DNA of 64,000 bases from an uncultured Clostridia bacterium. GTDB lineage: Bacteria > Bacillota > Clostridia > TANB77 > CAG-465. Position numbers and translations under genes: made by a program. Under the pieces are notes generated by a model. It searched no databases. It had not been told where the DNA came from and worked only from the letters and a program-made list of their open reading frames with translations. Numbering within the stretch: position 1 is the first letter of the stretch; each line of letters starts with the position of its first letter. Positions 43,292 to 53,638 of this stretch are shown here, piece by piece. The stretch spans positions 58,588 through 122,587 of the forward strand of contig CAKPAG010000003.1 in NCBI GenBank assembly GCA_934132895.1. The letters run 5' to 3'.

Positions 43292-44422
43292 TTGAAGATA
43301 ACAGATTTAGCTCTTATATTTGTAGGGATACTTCTTCCTATGATTATAATAGTATATGTAAATGTTTCATTTACAATTAAAGCAGAAGAGCAAGAAATGT
43401 ATTATAATAAAATAATAAATGCGGCTGTACAAGATGCTGCAAACCAGATGAAAGAAGTAGAAAGTAAAGATGGGCTAAATGACTATGGATATTCTGGTAT
43501 TCAAAATAGTAAAGTAAATATAAGTCCTGAAATAGCCCAAAAAACATTTTTTAACTCATTATATAATAATTTTGGAATTAGAGGAAACGAAGCAGCAGAG
43601 CAGTATCTTCAAACTTTTGTACCTGCTTTTGCTGTGATAGATTATGATGGTGTATATATTTCTTACATGTCAAATTCAAATAAGCATGAAATAAGGCCTA
43701 AAAGATATTATTCTTTTACATATTCAATTATTAGCAGTGATGAAATAAAAGAGGGAATAGATGGAGATAATATACATACAGTTGAATTTACAATGGATGA
43801 TTATATAACACATAGAGGGTATAACGGTCATGATAATTATGATGTAAAATCTTTCTATATAGATGATGATGAAAATAACAGTGATTTATGTGGTGGAAAA
43901 AATAGTCTTAAGGAAAATATTATAGAATTTTTACATGAGAAAAGAAAAGAAGTTATTATTAAAACTATTACTGATGAATTGACAAATGCGGTGAATAATG
44001 CAGGTAGTTATGCTAAAAACTTAGGAATAAATTATGAGTTTTCTGTTCCAACGATCACATATGATGAAATGGAAAATGCAATAAAAAATGTTGGAGTATA
44101 TGCATTTGTACAAGGTTTAAATAATGGAAATAAATTTTTAAATGCTAAAGCATATGGTGCTACTGAATTACAAGAGGCCAGAAAATATTATTTTTCTGTA
44201 TTTAGTGGTAATTCTAAATACAAAATTAATTTGTATCATAAAGATATTTTATGCCCTGAATACGAATTATCTCTTCATAATGGAGATGATAAGAGTACGG
44301 AAATAACACCAACGTATGTACAAACAAAACAACAAGCAGCTTCTGCTAAAATTTCATATAAATCTGGTGGTAAACGAGAAGTTAAAGAAGGATTCTATCC
44401 TTGCCCTATATGCAAACCATAG
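43292..44422 (+). CDS. 376-aa anchored protein of the pilus locus
   Basis: TTG 43292 after AGGAGGTGA. One N-terminal membrane segment (ALIFVGILLPMIIIVYVNVSF), then an extracellular part with a helical stretch (EEQEMYYNKIINAAVQDAANQM), reminiscent of TadE-like or pseudopilin topology but larger. A CPIC pair sits near the end. No family recognised. Confidence 0.6.
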   Translation: MKITDLALIFVGILLPMIIIVYVNVSFTIKAEEQEMYYNKIINAAVQDAANQMKEVESKDGLNDYGYSGIQNSKVNISPEIAQKTFFNSLYNNFGIRGNEAAEQYLQTFVPAFAVIDYDGVYISYMSNSNKHEIRPKRYYSFTYSIISSDEIKEGIDGDNIHTVEFTMDDYITHRGYNGHDNYDVKSFYIDDDENNSDLCGGKNSLKENIIEFLHEKRKEVIIKTITDELTNAVNNAGSYAKNLGINYEFSVPTITYDEMENAIKNVGVYAFVQGLNNGNKFLNAKAYGATELQEARKYYFSVFSGNSKYKINLYHKDILCPEYELSLHNGDDKSTEITPTYVQTKQQAASAKISYKSGGKREVKEGFYPCPICKP

Positions 44423-44446
44423 CTTTATAAATATGAGGTGAAATAT

Positions 44447-45883
44447 TTGGAAGAAAATAAAAAAGTAAAAGTTGATATAGATAATAATGAAAATATAAGT
44501 AGTAACACCGTTGTTGATAATGCGGAAAACGTAGCGGGAAATATTAGTAAAGGTGGACAAGTTAAAAAATCAAGAATAATTCCAAGTTATGAAAAAAAGT
44601 CAGAAAATATTGAAACTAAAAAAGAAAAAAAGTATAATAGTAGAAGAAAATCAAAAATATCTTTAATAATTATTATATTTATAATAATTGTATTATTATT
44701 AGCTGTGTTATATGGAATATATTCTTTAATTAATTATAGTCAAAATAAAAAGTATCAAGAATATGAAAAAACTATGGATGTTTGGGGATTTTCTAGAATG
44801 TATAATAATAAAAAAGCATCATTTTATGAAAATGTCTCTAAGTCAGAAGCAGTAAAAATAATTGTTTCTTCTACTCTAAATAGTTATGATATATCTAATT
44901 ATTATTCTATACAAAATCCAAGTTATGATAATGAAGCTTGGGTAAAATATGCAGAGAGTTTTGATCTTATTTCAGAAGATGAAATAAACTCTAAAAATGA
45001 AAATCAAAATATATCAATTGTAGAATTTTTAAATATTTTATCTAAAGTAAAAACTAAAATATTAAATTTGAGTTTAGATATTGAAGAGATAACAAAATAT
45101 AACTTTGTTGAAAGAAGTAATAATGATGATCAAGCTATACTTAAAGATATGATATATAATAAAATATTAGTTGATATAGATGATAATACAAATATTAATA
45201 AAAAACTTTCAAAAGGACTATGTAATCAACTTATATATAATTTTGTAAAAAAATATAGTTTAATTACTATTGAAGGTGAAAAGTTAAATATAAACGAAGA
45301 AAAACTTCCTTCAAATTCGGAGGAATATCCATATATATTGGCTAATATTAAAAAAGATATATATGAAAAAAGGTTTTTTTATGAAGATGTTGGTAAAAGT
45401 AAAAAACCTATAGAAATATATGCTGATATGAAAGATAAATATAAGTCAATGAAATATATTGTAAATGACTATTTAGACTTGATTTTTAATGTAAATTATG
45501 AAAATATTAGTAAAGACAAATATATTAATGTATTAAGTGAAGTCTCAGGAAATACTAAATCTTCTATTAACATGATTAAATCAGATAGTATTCAAAAGTA
45601 CATAGATTTTGTAAAAACAAATAATATAAAAATAGAAGGAAGCTACAAAATTCAAGATCCTATAATATATTTTGATGGGATATATTATAGGGTAAGAGTA
45701 AGTGTATCATATAATGTTATTTCAAATAATTTATCTAATTTGTTATATATGGATGAAAATTCAAATATAGTAACTCAGTATAAAATAGGACAAACTCAAG
45801 AGTATTATGATTTAAAATTAAAAATCATAAATAACGTATTGTATGTTGTTCCTGAGGCGCTATATAGTCAAAAAGTTAGTTAA
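44447..45883 (+). CDS. SLH-like membrane-anchored protein A
   Basis: 478 aa. TTG 44447 after GAGGTG. A cytosolic, highly charged N-tail of about 75 residues precedes one membrane segment (SLIIIIFIIIVLLLAVLYGI). The extracellular part has weak SLH-type repeats (KSEAVKIIVSSTLN; AWVKYAESFDLISEDEI; SIVEFLNILSKV) and a mixed C-terminal domain. It is paralogous to the next gene. SLH domains bind secondary wall polymers; the match here is suggestive only. Confidence 0.6.
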   Translation: MEENKKVKVDIDNNENISSNTVVDNAENVAGNISKGGQVKKSRIIPSYEKKSENIETKKEKKYNSRRKSKISLIIIIFIIIVLLLAVLYGIYSLINYSQNKKYQEYEKTMDVWGFSRMYNNKKASFYENVSKSEAVKIIVSSTLNSYDISNYYSIQNPSYDNEAWVKYAESFDLISEDEINSKNENQNISIVEFLNILSKVKTKILNLSLDIEEITKYNFVERSNNDDQAILKDMIYNKILVDIDDNTNINKKLSKGLCNQLIYNFVKKYSLITIEGEKLNINEEKLPSNSEEYPYILANIKKDIYEKRFFYEDVGKSKKPIEIYADMKDKYKSMKYIVNDYLDLIFNVNYENISKDKYINVLSEVSGNTKSSINMIKSDSIQKYIDFVKTNNIKIEGSYKIQDPIIYFDGIYYRVRVSVSYNVISNNLSNLLYMDENSNIVTQYKIGQTQEYYDLKLKIINNVLYVVPEALYSQKVS

Positions 45884-45892
45884 GAGGTAAAT

Positions 45893-47122
45893 ATGAAAAG
45901 AAAAATTAAAAAAATATATATTATTTTAATTATAGCAATTATATGTGTCGTATCACTGCTGTTACTTTTTAATTTTTTAAAAGTTACTAATACTTTAAAT
46001 GATGAATATTCTCAAAAAATGCACGATTATTCACTTTATAATTTATATGCTTCAGAAAATGATAAATATGTTAGTAAAATAGAGTTACTAAAGATAGTAG
46101 TATGTGCAACAATTAATTCTAATACTCTTCCAATTCAAACTTCTGAACCTTCAGACTCTGATTGGTTAGAGTATGGAAAAGAAAAAGGATATATAATTAA
46201 AGACAGTATAAATGAAAAAAACTATAATCAAAAAGCTAAATTAATAGAGGCAATAGAAATGATATCTAATGCTAAATATTATGTATTATTAAAAGATTAT
46301 GATGTATCTAAAAATGTTAGTTTCTCAGATATTTCAAAATATTCAAAAGAACAACAAGAGCATATAAAAGATTTGGTATCAAATGAAATATTAGAAGATA
46401 GAAATGCTAGTTTAAAAGGAAATAAAAAATTAACTAAGCAGCAGCTAAATGGAATGGTTGTAAAGTATATTAATAAGTTTAATCTATTAACAGCAGGTAA
46501 AGATAATATACAATTAGATGATAATAAAAAACCAAGTAATAAAAGTGATTATGCATACATTGATAAAAATGTAGAAAAAGAAGTGTATGAACAACCTTAT
46601 GTTCAAAATCAAAGTAACGAAGCATGCAATAGTTTAGAATATTACAAAATTAAAAAAGATTATTTTGATATTACAGCGAAAATTTGTGAAGATTATTATA
46701 ATACAATATTGAATATCGATTATAGAACAGTTAATTATGATGACTTAAATAACGAACTGCAAAAATTAGTAGTTGGCTCTGTTAAAGAAGAAGAATTAAA
46801 AAAATATATTGATTACGTAAAAGCAAATAAAATAGTCCTAAAAGGAAAAGCAACTGTACAAATGCCATGCATTTATTATGATGGACTTGAAAATATTGTA
46901 AGAACTAAGCTAGAATTTGAAATAATAGAATCAGATACAAATGAAAATATACTATATATGGATTTGTCAGAAAGTACAAACAAAGTTTATAGTGACAATA
47001 ATTTGATTTATATAGATGCAAGATTAGGTTATGTTTTAAATTCTGATAAATCGTATGTTTATCAAAATCCTATAAATAAAATGTTACTAGAAATGTCAAA
47101 AGGTAAAATAGAAGTAAAATAA
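45893..47122 (+). CDS. SLH-like membrane-anchored protein B
   Basis: 409 aa, RBS AGAGGT. A short basic N-terminus and membrane segment (IYIILIIAIICVVSLLLLF) replace the long cytosolic tail of protein A. The extracellular part has the same layout (WLEYGKEKGYIIKD, LIEAIEMISNAKYY, KLTKQQLNGMVVKYINKFNLLT) and a matching C-terminal region (KYIDYVKANKIVLKGKATV against KYIDFVKTNNIKIEGSYKI in A). Paralogue of A. Confidence 0.6.
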   Translation: MKRKIKKIYIILIIAIICVVSLLLLFNFLKVTNTLNDEYSQKMHDYSLYNLYASENDKYVSKIELLKIVVCATINSNTLPIQTSEPSDSDWLEYGKEKGYIIKDSINEKNYNQKAKLIEAIEMISNAKYYVLLKDYDVSKNVSFSDISKYSKEQQEHIKDLVSNEILEDRNASLKGNKKLTKQQLNGMVVKYINKFNLLTAGKDNIQLDDNKKPSNKSDYAYIDKNVEKEVYEQPYVQNQSNEACNSLEYYKIKKDYFDITAKICEDYYNTILNIDYRTVNYDDLNNELQKLVVGSVKEEELKKYIDYVKANKIVLKGKATVQMPCIYYDGLENIVRTKLEFEIIESDTNENILYMDLSESTNKVYSDNNLIYIDARLGYVLNSDKSYVYQNPINKMLLEMSKGKIEVK

Positions 47123-47136
47123 AGAAGGAGGGAAAA

Positions 47137-50100
47137 ATGAATATAAAAATAAAACGAAATATAATATGCACATTATTTTTTATAATGACATTTTTTGCTC
47201 TAAATAAGGTGTTAGCTAAAGATTTGGTATATGAAGCTAAACTTGATCAAAAAAAATATTTAACTTATGCAAACTATGTAAAATCATATTCTCAAGGAGA
47301 TGGAAGCATTAAATTTAACAATGATGATATAACAGATAATTTCGTGAGTAGTAGTAGTTATTATAAAACTGTAGGAATAATTTTTCATAAAAAGTATGGA
47401 TCTGATTATTCTGAAAGCAAAAGAAATAATAATGATAGCTTAATATATTTTGATGTTTCAAATAAAAGTTTAGATCCACTTTCACTTGGACTTTATCGTG
47501 ATGCATATGTAGGAAAAGTAAGAGGTGGAGGTACCTGGGTTGGTAATAATTCTAGCAATGACATTTCATCGGCTGAAGTTGTTTATTCTATTAATGAAAG
47601 TAATAAACCTGATGGTTCTGATACTTTAGTAAATATTCAAAGTAAAACTGATAGTAACTATTTTACTGAAAATAGGTTTGCAATTGGACCTAATACTACT
47701 GAAAATTTAAGAGAAGCATTAAAAAATAGTAATATAAACATTGAAAATGGTTTTTACAGAATTAGATTTAGTAATATAATATCTTCTAATAACACATTGT
47801 ATTATACTGCTCAAGCTATGTATAGATATATGGATAATAGTTGGGAAATAAGGAACTATGGTAAATGGAATAAATGGAATAATATGACTAATGATAATCC
47901 TTATACTCATAATGGAACTCCGTATGATTTAGGTAATCAAGAATGGAACAGGGATGCTAAAACTATGGTATCATATTGGTTTCCGGCAGGTTCGGTATTA
48001 AATGAATATGATAATGAGATGTTGATTCCAGCAGTAAATAGTAGGTGTATATATGTGCAGCATCAAATAATTGATGCTACAAATAAAGAAGGATTTTATA
48101 GGTATGATGTAAATAACGCGGTGGCAATACAAAATCCAGGTTCTAATGAGGAAAATATATATAATGAATTATCTTCAAGACTTGAAAGCGGATGGGGAGA
48201 AAAATATTCTTCGGACAGTAGTATCAAGGTTTTAAATGTTGAAAACAAATTAAATGAAAATATTACATCTGATGAAAAATATAGAATATGTGGATATACT
48301 ATATTTAAAGTTAATGAAAATGGTGATCCTATTGGTAATCCTATTGTTGAAGTTAGTGGAGATGTGTATGGAGAAGTTGCTTCAAATATTTGGATTGATA
48401 GTGAATATAAAGATGTTATAATTGGAGCTGCTGATAATCAGCAAGAACAAAATTACGGAGTAATATACATATACGAAAAGACCAAAGAAATACATGAGGA
48501 TAAAACACTTTTAGTAGGACATGTTAAATATGATTCAAGTTTGGAAACAGCAAATTTCTATGCTTTAAAAAATAATAGTTTAAAGTTTTTAAAAGGTTCA
48601 GAAAAGGTAACTGGAGAATATTTTTCATTAACAAATGAAGATGATTGGTTAAGCAAATATAGTTTTAATACTGAAAGACTTAATGTAGAGAAATCTAATT
48701 CGAGTTTATATAAGTGTGTGGGATATAAAACAATATATGGAAATACTATAAATGAAATAAAAGCAAATATACAAAAAGCATCATACGTTAGAAATAGCAA
48801 TCCGGTATTAAGTGCATCTAAAAAATACAGTATGATAATATTCTTTTATGATACTGATGGAGGAGTTCCTGGGGAAGGAGAGAATAATCCAAATTTAGCG
48901 GAGTTACCAATAAAAGGATGGCTAGATTTTATTAATACCAAAGATTCAACGTATAAAAATGCTACAAACATGGAGTATGAAGATGATAAAAACTATAAAA
49001 AGAACAGTTCAATTACCATACAGACAGATTTTAAGACTAATGCAGATCTTGTTCCTTCAAATGGAGAATTAAGAGCTTATGTAAGAACAGCACCTTTTTA
49101 TATAAAAGGAATAGAAATAAAAAAAGAAGAAAAAGTAGAATATGTAGAAAAAAGACTACAAATTTCTGCAGAGTATCAACAAGCAAGAACCGATGTTACG
49201 GATATAAATGGCGGTACTATGTACTATACTATAGCTCATAGACAAATTGTTACTGTTAGCGTTCCTGTAAAATATACAATATATACTATACCTAAATGTA
49301 CTATAGGTTTATTGGATAACTTTGAGCTTTATGACAAGGATACGGATAATATTGGAGGAAAATTATTTGATCCCGAAGTAATAAAAGAAGGGGTTGTAGT
49401 TAAATCGACTAATAGTTCATTAAATAATATGTCAAGATCTGGTGGTAATGGAAAGTTTACTGATTTGACTGTGTGTAACAGAAATGGAGAGAGGCTATCT
49501 AGCGAAAATATAATGGTTGCTAGTGGTCTTGGAAGTGAAAATGAAGCAAAAAATGCTGTAGAAAATTACATTAATGGATTATATCCAAGTTCATTTGTGT
49601 ATAGAATATCAGACGAGCAGATTAGTATAGGAAATGGATTTAAAAATATTTTTGACACTAAAGAAAAGAAAGGGACAATAGATAGTATAGGAAATTATAG
49701 AATTATTTGGAATGGAAACACAAAAACTGTTGGATCATATGAAAAAATAAATTCAGAATATAGTGATGATTATTTTAAAAGTAAAGTTAAGAACTATATC
49801 AATTGGGACAATTTAAGAGATATGACAAAAGATAGTGATTTTGAAGAAAAATATTTTGGATTGGGAAATAATATTAGAGAAAATGGTGTAAGAGAATTAA
49901 GTGGAAAAGTAAATTATAAAATAATAGGAGATTCTGGAAAATATAAACCTACATATTATATATCTTCAATTGGTTTTACTTCTAATTCTGGAAATAAAGA
50001 AATTGACTTTAATAAAAATACTCAATCAATAACTTTAAATAATAAGGACAAAAATAATCTTAGAGTTAGGAAGGTTGATGTTTATACTCCGATTCAGTTT

Positions 50101-51753
50101 GGAGACTGGAGTAATATAATAAAAACAGATACTACTTTTGATTCTAGTATTGGAGAAAATGGAGCTGGAAAGAGTTTAGTTTTACAAGCAGATACAGAGT
50201 TTTCTATTACTCCTAAATTTAATTCATTTGGTGGAAATGGATATAGTGGTATGGAAACACAACAAAATGTAGATTATTGTTATGTAATATTTAATTTTAA
50301 AGTTAAAAAAATAGATGACGGTGTGGAATATGAGGCTGGCAAAAAAATAAAAATAAATGCCAATGGATCTACTAAATTTAAAACTACACATGACTATTAT
50401 TCACTTAGAGATAAAGATAACAATGTTAGAATCATTGCTGTGGCAAAGAACAAAACTAGTAAATTAGAGGAATATTATGATAAAGAAATAAGTATAGATA
50501 TTGTTAATCTTAGTTTAACTAATAGTTTTATTTCAAGCAAAAAAAATGAGTTAGTTACAATCACAAGCACTAATCAACAAGGATATTTAAGTAATGATGG
50601 TATTCTAGGGGCTTCGAATCATGCAGTTACTAGTAGTTTATTAGATAGAGGTAAAGTTAAGGGCCTATCTAGGATATATGATTTTGCAGTTACAGATTGT
50701 AATGATCCAGCATTTAAAGATGTATTTAAGAAAATAGAAGGTAATAAAGTAAATGCTAAAACTGAAAAAGTTTATTGGAGTGGAATGAAATATCTTAATG
50801 TATCAGATGAGGGGTCAAATCAAATCAATGCTGGAGTGAGTAGAACAGTTTTTGGTGAAGGTATGCCTGGTGTGGGAAGCAATCCAACAAGAATATTACC
50901 TTTAGGTCCATATAAAAATACTAATTCTACATATACTAAAGCTCCAAAGCTTGGTTATAGGATAAGTTTTGATCTAAAGACAACAGGAAAATTAGATAAT
51001 TATGACAATAGAAAGATAATTATCGTTCCAAGATATTATTATGTGTCTAAAGACGTAAAAAGTAATGGTGAGCCAGTTAAGTTTGTTGAACCAAATAACT
51101 TGAAATTATATTATAAAAACTTTTTGGGATTGTATAGCGAATTAAAAACATATAAAGATTCTAATAAAAATGGTGGAGACATACAATCAAGATATGAGAG
51201 CACTACTGGAAAGACATATTCGATATATTACAAACCTAATGATGGTTATAGATTTTTAAGAAATGAAGATGTAACTGATGATTCCACAAATTTATCTAAT
51301 AAGAATGTTAAAGTGGATATTTCAAAATTAACATTAACTAAAAGTATGATGACAACAAATAATAGTTATATACAAGCTTGGTATGGCGAGTTTAAATTGC
51401 CAAACTCGACTATTGCAGTCGAACAAAAAGATGGTAAATATAATGTTAATGAACCATTAACTAATGGATATATAGGAGTTATATTCGATATATATTGTCA
51501 AGATACTGATGGATATACTTTGTTATATTCGCAGAATAGTAGAAATGATGATGGTGCGGAAATTGATAACGCGTCGCAGTGGGATTATGAAGGATATTTA
51601 GGAATACCTGAGGCAGGCAAAAAAATAGAACAAAATTTGAAGATCCAACTTGAAAAAGGAATATGGGAAATTAATAATGATATGTATCAAAAAATAAAAG
51701 GAACAGTTTTACTTTACGATATCGATGAAAGAGCAGCTAACGATTACAACTAG
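47137..51753 (+). CDS. Giant exported protein of the pilus locus (1538 aa)
   Basis: RBS AGAAGGAGGG. Signal peptide MNIKIKRNIICTLFFIMTFF ... KVLAK. The mature part is Asn/Ser/Tyr-rich, mostly beta-like, without recognised repeats, sortase motif or terminal anchor. It may be a secreted effector, adhesin or stalk-like structural protein carried by the system. Segments such as GTMYYTIAHRQIVTVSVPVKY recall large unannotated surface proteins of Clostridia. It contains no in-frame CGG, so its single 4.6 kb frame is intact. Confidence 0.7.
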   Translation: MNIKIKRNIICTLFFIMTFFALNKVLAKDLVYEAKLDQKKYLTYANYVKSYSQGDGSIKFNNDDITDNFVSSSSYYKTVGIIFHKKYGSDYSESKRNNNDSLIYFDVSNKSLDPLSLGLYRDAYVGKVRGGGTWVGNNSSNDISSAEVVYSINESNKPDGSDTLVNIQSKTDSNYFTENRFAIGPNTTENLREALKNSNINIENGFYRIRFSNIISSNNTLYYTAQAMYRYMDNSWEIRNYGKWNKWNNMTNDNPYTHNGTPYDLGNQEWNRDAKTMVSYWFPAGSVLNEYDNEMLIPAVNSRCIYVQHQIIDATNKEGFYRYDVNNAVAIQNPGSNEENIYNELSSRLESGWGEKYSSDSSIKVLNVENKLNENITSDEKYRICGYTIFKVNENGDPIGNPIVEVSGDVYGEVASNIWIDSEYKDVIIGAADNQQEQNYGVIYIYEKTKEIHEDKTLLVGHVKYDSSLETANFYALKNNSLKFLKGSEKVTGEYFSLTNEDDWLSKYSFNTERLNVEKSNSSLYKCVGYKTIYGNTINEIKANIQKASYVRNSNPVLSASKKYSMIIFFYDTDGGVPGEGENNPNLAELPIKGWLDFINTKDSTYKNATNMEYEDDKNYKKNSSITIQTDFKTNADLVPSNGELRAYVRTAPFYIKGIEIKKEEKVEYVEKRLQISAEYQQARTDVTDINGGTMYYTIAHRQIVTVSVPVKYTIYTIPKCTIGLLDNFELYDKDTDNIGGKLFDPEVIKEGVVVKSTNSSLNNMSRSGGNGKFTDLTVCNRNGERLSSENIMVASGLGSENEAKNAVENYINGLYPSSFVYRISDEQISIGNGFKNIFDTKEKKGTIDSIGNYRIIWNGNTKTVGSYEKINSEYSDDYFKSKVKNYINWDNLRDMTKDSDFEEKYFGLGNNIRENGVRELSGKVNYKIIGDSGKYKPTYYISSIGFTSNSGNKEIDFNKNTQSITLNNKDKNNLRVRKVDVYTPIQFGDWSNIIKTDTTFDSSIGENGAGKSLVLQADTEFSITPKFNSFGGNGYSGMETQQNVDYCYVIFNFKVKKIDDGVEYEAGKKIKINANGSTKFKTTHDYYSLRDKDNNVRIIAVAKNKTSKLEEYYDKEISIDIVNLSLTNSFISSKKNELVTITSTNQQGYLSNDGILGASNHAVTSSLLDRGKVKGLSRIYDFAVTDCNDPAFKDVFKKIEGNKVNAKTEKVYWSGMKYLNVSDEGSNQINAGVSRTVFGEGMPGVGSNPTRILPLGPYKNTNSTYTKAPKLGYRISFDLKTTGKLDNYDNRKIIIVPRYYYVSKDVKSNGEPVKFVEPNNLKLYYKNFLGLYSELKTYKDSNKNGGDIQSRYESTTGKTYSIYYKPNDGYRFLRNEDVTDDSTNLSNKNVKVDISKLTLTKSMMTTNNSYIQAWYGEFKLPNSTIAVEQKDGKYNVNEPLTNGYIGVIFDIYCQDTDGYTLLYSQNSRNDDGAEIDNASQWDYEGYLGIPEAGKKIEQNLKIQLEKGIWEINNDMYQKIKGTVLLYDIDERAANDYN

Positions 51754-51804
51754 AAAATTATTTCTGATTTACGAATTTTTTGGCATAAAGGAAACTTTCA
51801 ATTA

Positions 51805-51847
51805 TGAACTGACCCCAAAAAGTGTCTAACTTTTTGGGGTCAGTTCA
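51805..51847. mobile_element. IS3-type end remnant: perfect 19-bp inverted repeat
   Basis: TGAACTGACCCCAAAAAGT (51805-51823), GTCTA, ACTTTTTGGGGTCAGTTCA (51829-51847). Right part reads as an IS3-family (IS150-like) terminal repeat, GTGTCTAACTTTTT then GGGGTCAGTTCA. No transposase is present, so this is a scar or very short derivative. The broken integrase begins exactly at its right edge. Confidence 0.65.
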
Positions 51848-52302
51848 AGTTTGTGATAACCCAATTTCTAAGTCTTGTGAAACTTTGTATTTTATTGCAA
51901 TCACATAAATCGGGAATTTTTAAAAGTTTTTTAATTTCATTATCTGTATATGGGATTTTAAAATTTTTGTCTTTAATCTTTATAAAATCAAAGTTTATTC
52001 TATCCATATATCCTTTGTTAGAACAAAAATTGAAAAAAGCTCGCATGGCTCTTAAGCGTATGTTTATTGTGCTATCAGTAACTTTTAAAGTATTTTTCAT
52101 ATATAATATATAAGCATATATGGTGTCTTGATTAATAAGATAACAGAGCTTATTTTTACCGAAGAAACTTATAGAAAAAGTGCAGATTATCGTTGTAGTA
52201 TCTTTTGGTATCATCTGCTAGATTTTTTATGTTGTTATATTCTTTGAATTCCTTTATACAATCATTTATTTTTTTATTCTTTGCTATGTAAGAAAGTTTC
52301 AT
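51840..52302 (-). pseudogene. Truncated tyrosine recombinase, with +1 CGG site
   Basis: ATG 52302 after GAGGTG. Core-binding domain of a phage-type integrase: KEFKEYNNIKNLADDTKRYY, then after a CGG at codon 48 (52161-52159, CTT CGG TAA in frame one) the skipped-C frame continues GKNKLCYLINQDTIYAYI and STINIRLRAMRAFFNFC, to RLRNWVITNL. There the catalytic domain should begin but the coding stops in the IS-type repeat. The catalytic Arg/His/Tyr are all lost, so it is inactive. It lies beside tRNA-Leu, a common integration site. Confidence 0.82.
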
Positions 52303-52388
52303 AAAACACCTCAAAATAAAATATATTGTAAATTTTATGAAACATGACAAAAAGTGCTCAGATATGAACATCTAAGCACTTTTTTTGC

Positions 52389-52477
52389 TGGTGCGAAAGA
52401 CCGGAATCGAACCGGTACGGGTTTTGAAGCCCGCAGGATTTTAAGTCCTGTGCGTCTGCCAGTTCCGCCACTCTCGC
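52389..52477 (-). tRNA. tRNA-Leu(TAA)
   Basis: 89 nt including encoded CCA. Acceptor GCGAGAG / CTTTCGC, anticodon loop ACTTAAAATC (anticodon TAA), long variable arm, TTCGATTCC T-loop. On the minus strand. Confidence 0.95.
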
Positions 52478-52593
52478 ATCTGTTTAGTATTATAGCATCT
52501 TTTTTTGCTAATGTCAATTATTTTTTCAATATTTGTTTAAAATTAAGAATAAAAAGGACAAGTCATGAATATATATGTATTAGGTGGTGGATA

Positions 52594-53622
52594 TTGAAAA
52601 AAAGGCTTCTAAATATTTATACATATATATGCATATTTATCATACTAACAGTAATACTTTTTTGCATTAATTTAGTAAAAGAAAGCAAATTGAAAAAAGA
52701 AGAAAAAAAGCAAGAAGAAATTCAAGAAGAAGAAAAAAATGAAATTGAATATAAAGCAAATGAAACAATAAGAGTAAGAATATGTAAAACAGGTGAAGTA
52801 ATAGCAATGGATATAAATGATTATTTAAGAGGAGTGGTACCTTCAGAAATGCCTCCATATTACAATATTGAAGCATTAAAAGCTCAAGCAATAGTAGCCA
52901 GAACTTATACATATAAAAGAATAGAAGCGCATGCTGAAGGAGAAGATGCGGATATATGTGATAACTTTGCTCATTGTCAAGCCTATTATAATAAAGAACA
53001 ACTTTTAGGTATTTGGGAGAGGAAAGGATATGATGAAAATACTAGAAAAAGATACTTACAAAATGTTAATGAAGCGGTTGTTTCAACACAAAAGCAAGTT
53101 ATAACATATAATGGTGAATTAATAAAAGCATTTTTTCATGCTAGTAGTCCTGAAAAAACAGAGAGTGTAGATCAAATATGGGGAGGTGAAAAATTACCAT
53201 ATTTGGTATCAGTAGAAAATGAAGAATCAAAAGAATACTCAAATAGAACAAGTAGTGTAGAAGTAGGTTTTGAAGATTTCTTAAATAAATTAAAAGAAAA
53301 TAATTTAGTAGAAGATAACGTAGATGTATCTTGTATAAAGGATGTGAGAATATCAGAATATACAACTAGTGGAAGAGTGAAAAATATTGATGTTGCTGGT
53401 AGGAAAATAAGTGCAGAAAAACTCAGAATACTCTTTTCTTTAAGGTCCACTAATTTTGGTATAGAAATAAAAGAAAATAGTTTGATTTTTAACGTTATTG
53501 GTAATGGACATGGAGTAGGTTTAAGCCAAGTTGGTGCAGATTTCTTGGCTTCAAAAGGAAAAACGTATGATGAAATTATAAAGCATTACTATACTGGTGT
53601 TGAGATTGTAACGCTTAAATAA
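52594..53622 (+). CDS. spoIID: Stage II sporulation protein D
   Basis: 342 aa. TTG 52594 after AGGTGGTGG. A lytic transglycosylase needed for engulfment, anchored by an N-terminal membrane segment (residues about 8-27) with a Lys/Glu-rich stalk. SpoIID signatures: YLRGVVPSEMPPYY with the catalytic Glu, EALKAQAIVARTYTY, FHASSPEKTESV and the final GNGHGVGLSQVGADFLA. It stands upstream of the spoIIQ-like gene and spoIIID. Confidence 0.93.
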   Translation: MKKRLLNIYTYICIFIILTVILFCINLVKESKLKKEEKKQEEIQEEEKNEIEYKANETIRVRICKTGEVIAMDINDYLRGVVPSEMPPYYNIEALKAQAIVARTYTYKRIEAHAEGEDADICDNFAHCQAYYNKEQLLGIWERKGYDENTRKRYLQNVNEAVVSTQKQVITYNGELIKAFFHASSPEKTESVDQIWGGEKLPYLVSVENEESKEYSNRTSSVEVGFEDFLNKLKENNLVEDNVDVSCIKDVRISEYTTSGRVKNIDVAGRKISAEKLRILFSLRSTNFGIEIKENSLIFNVIGNGHGVGLSQVGADFLASKGKTYDEIIKHYYTGVEIVTLK

Positions 53623-53638
53623 AAGGAGAGATTAACAA

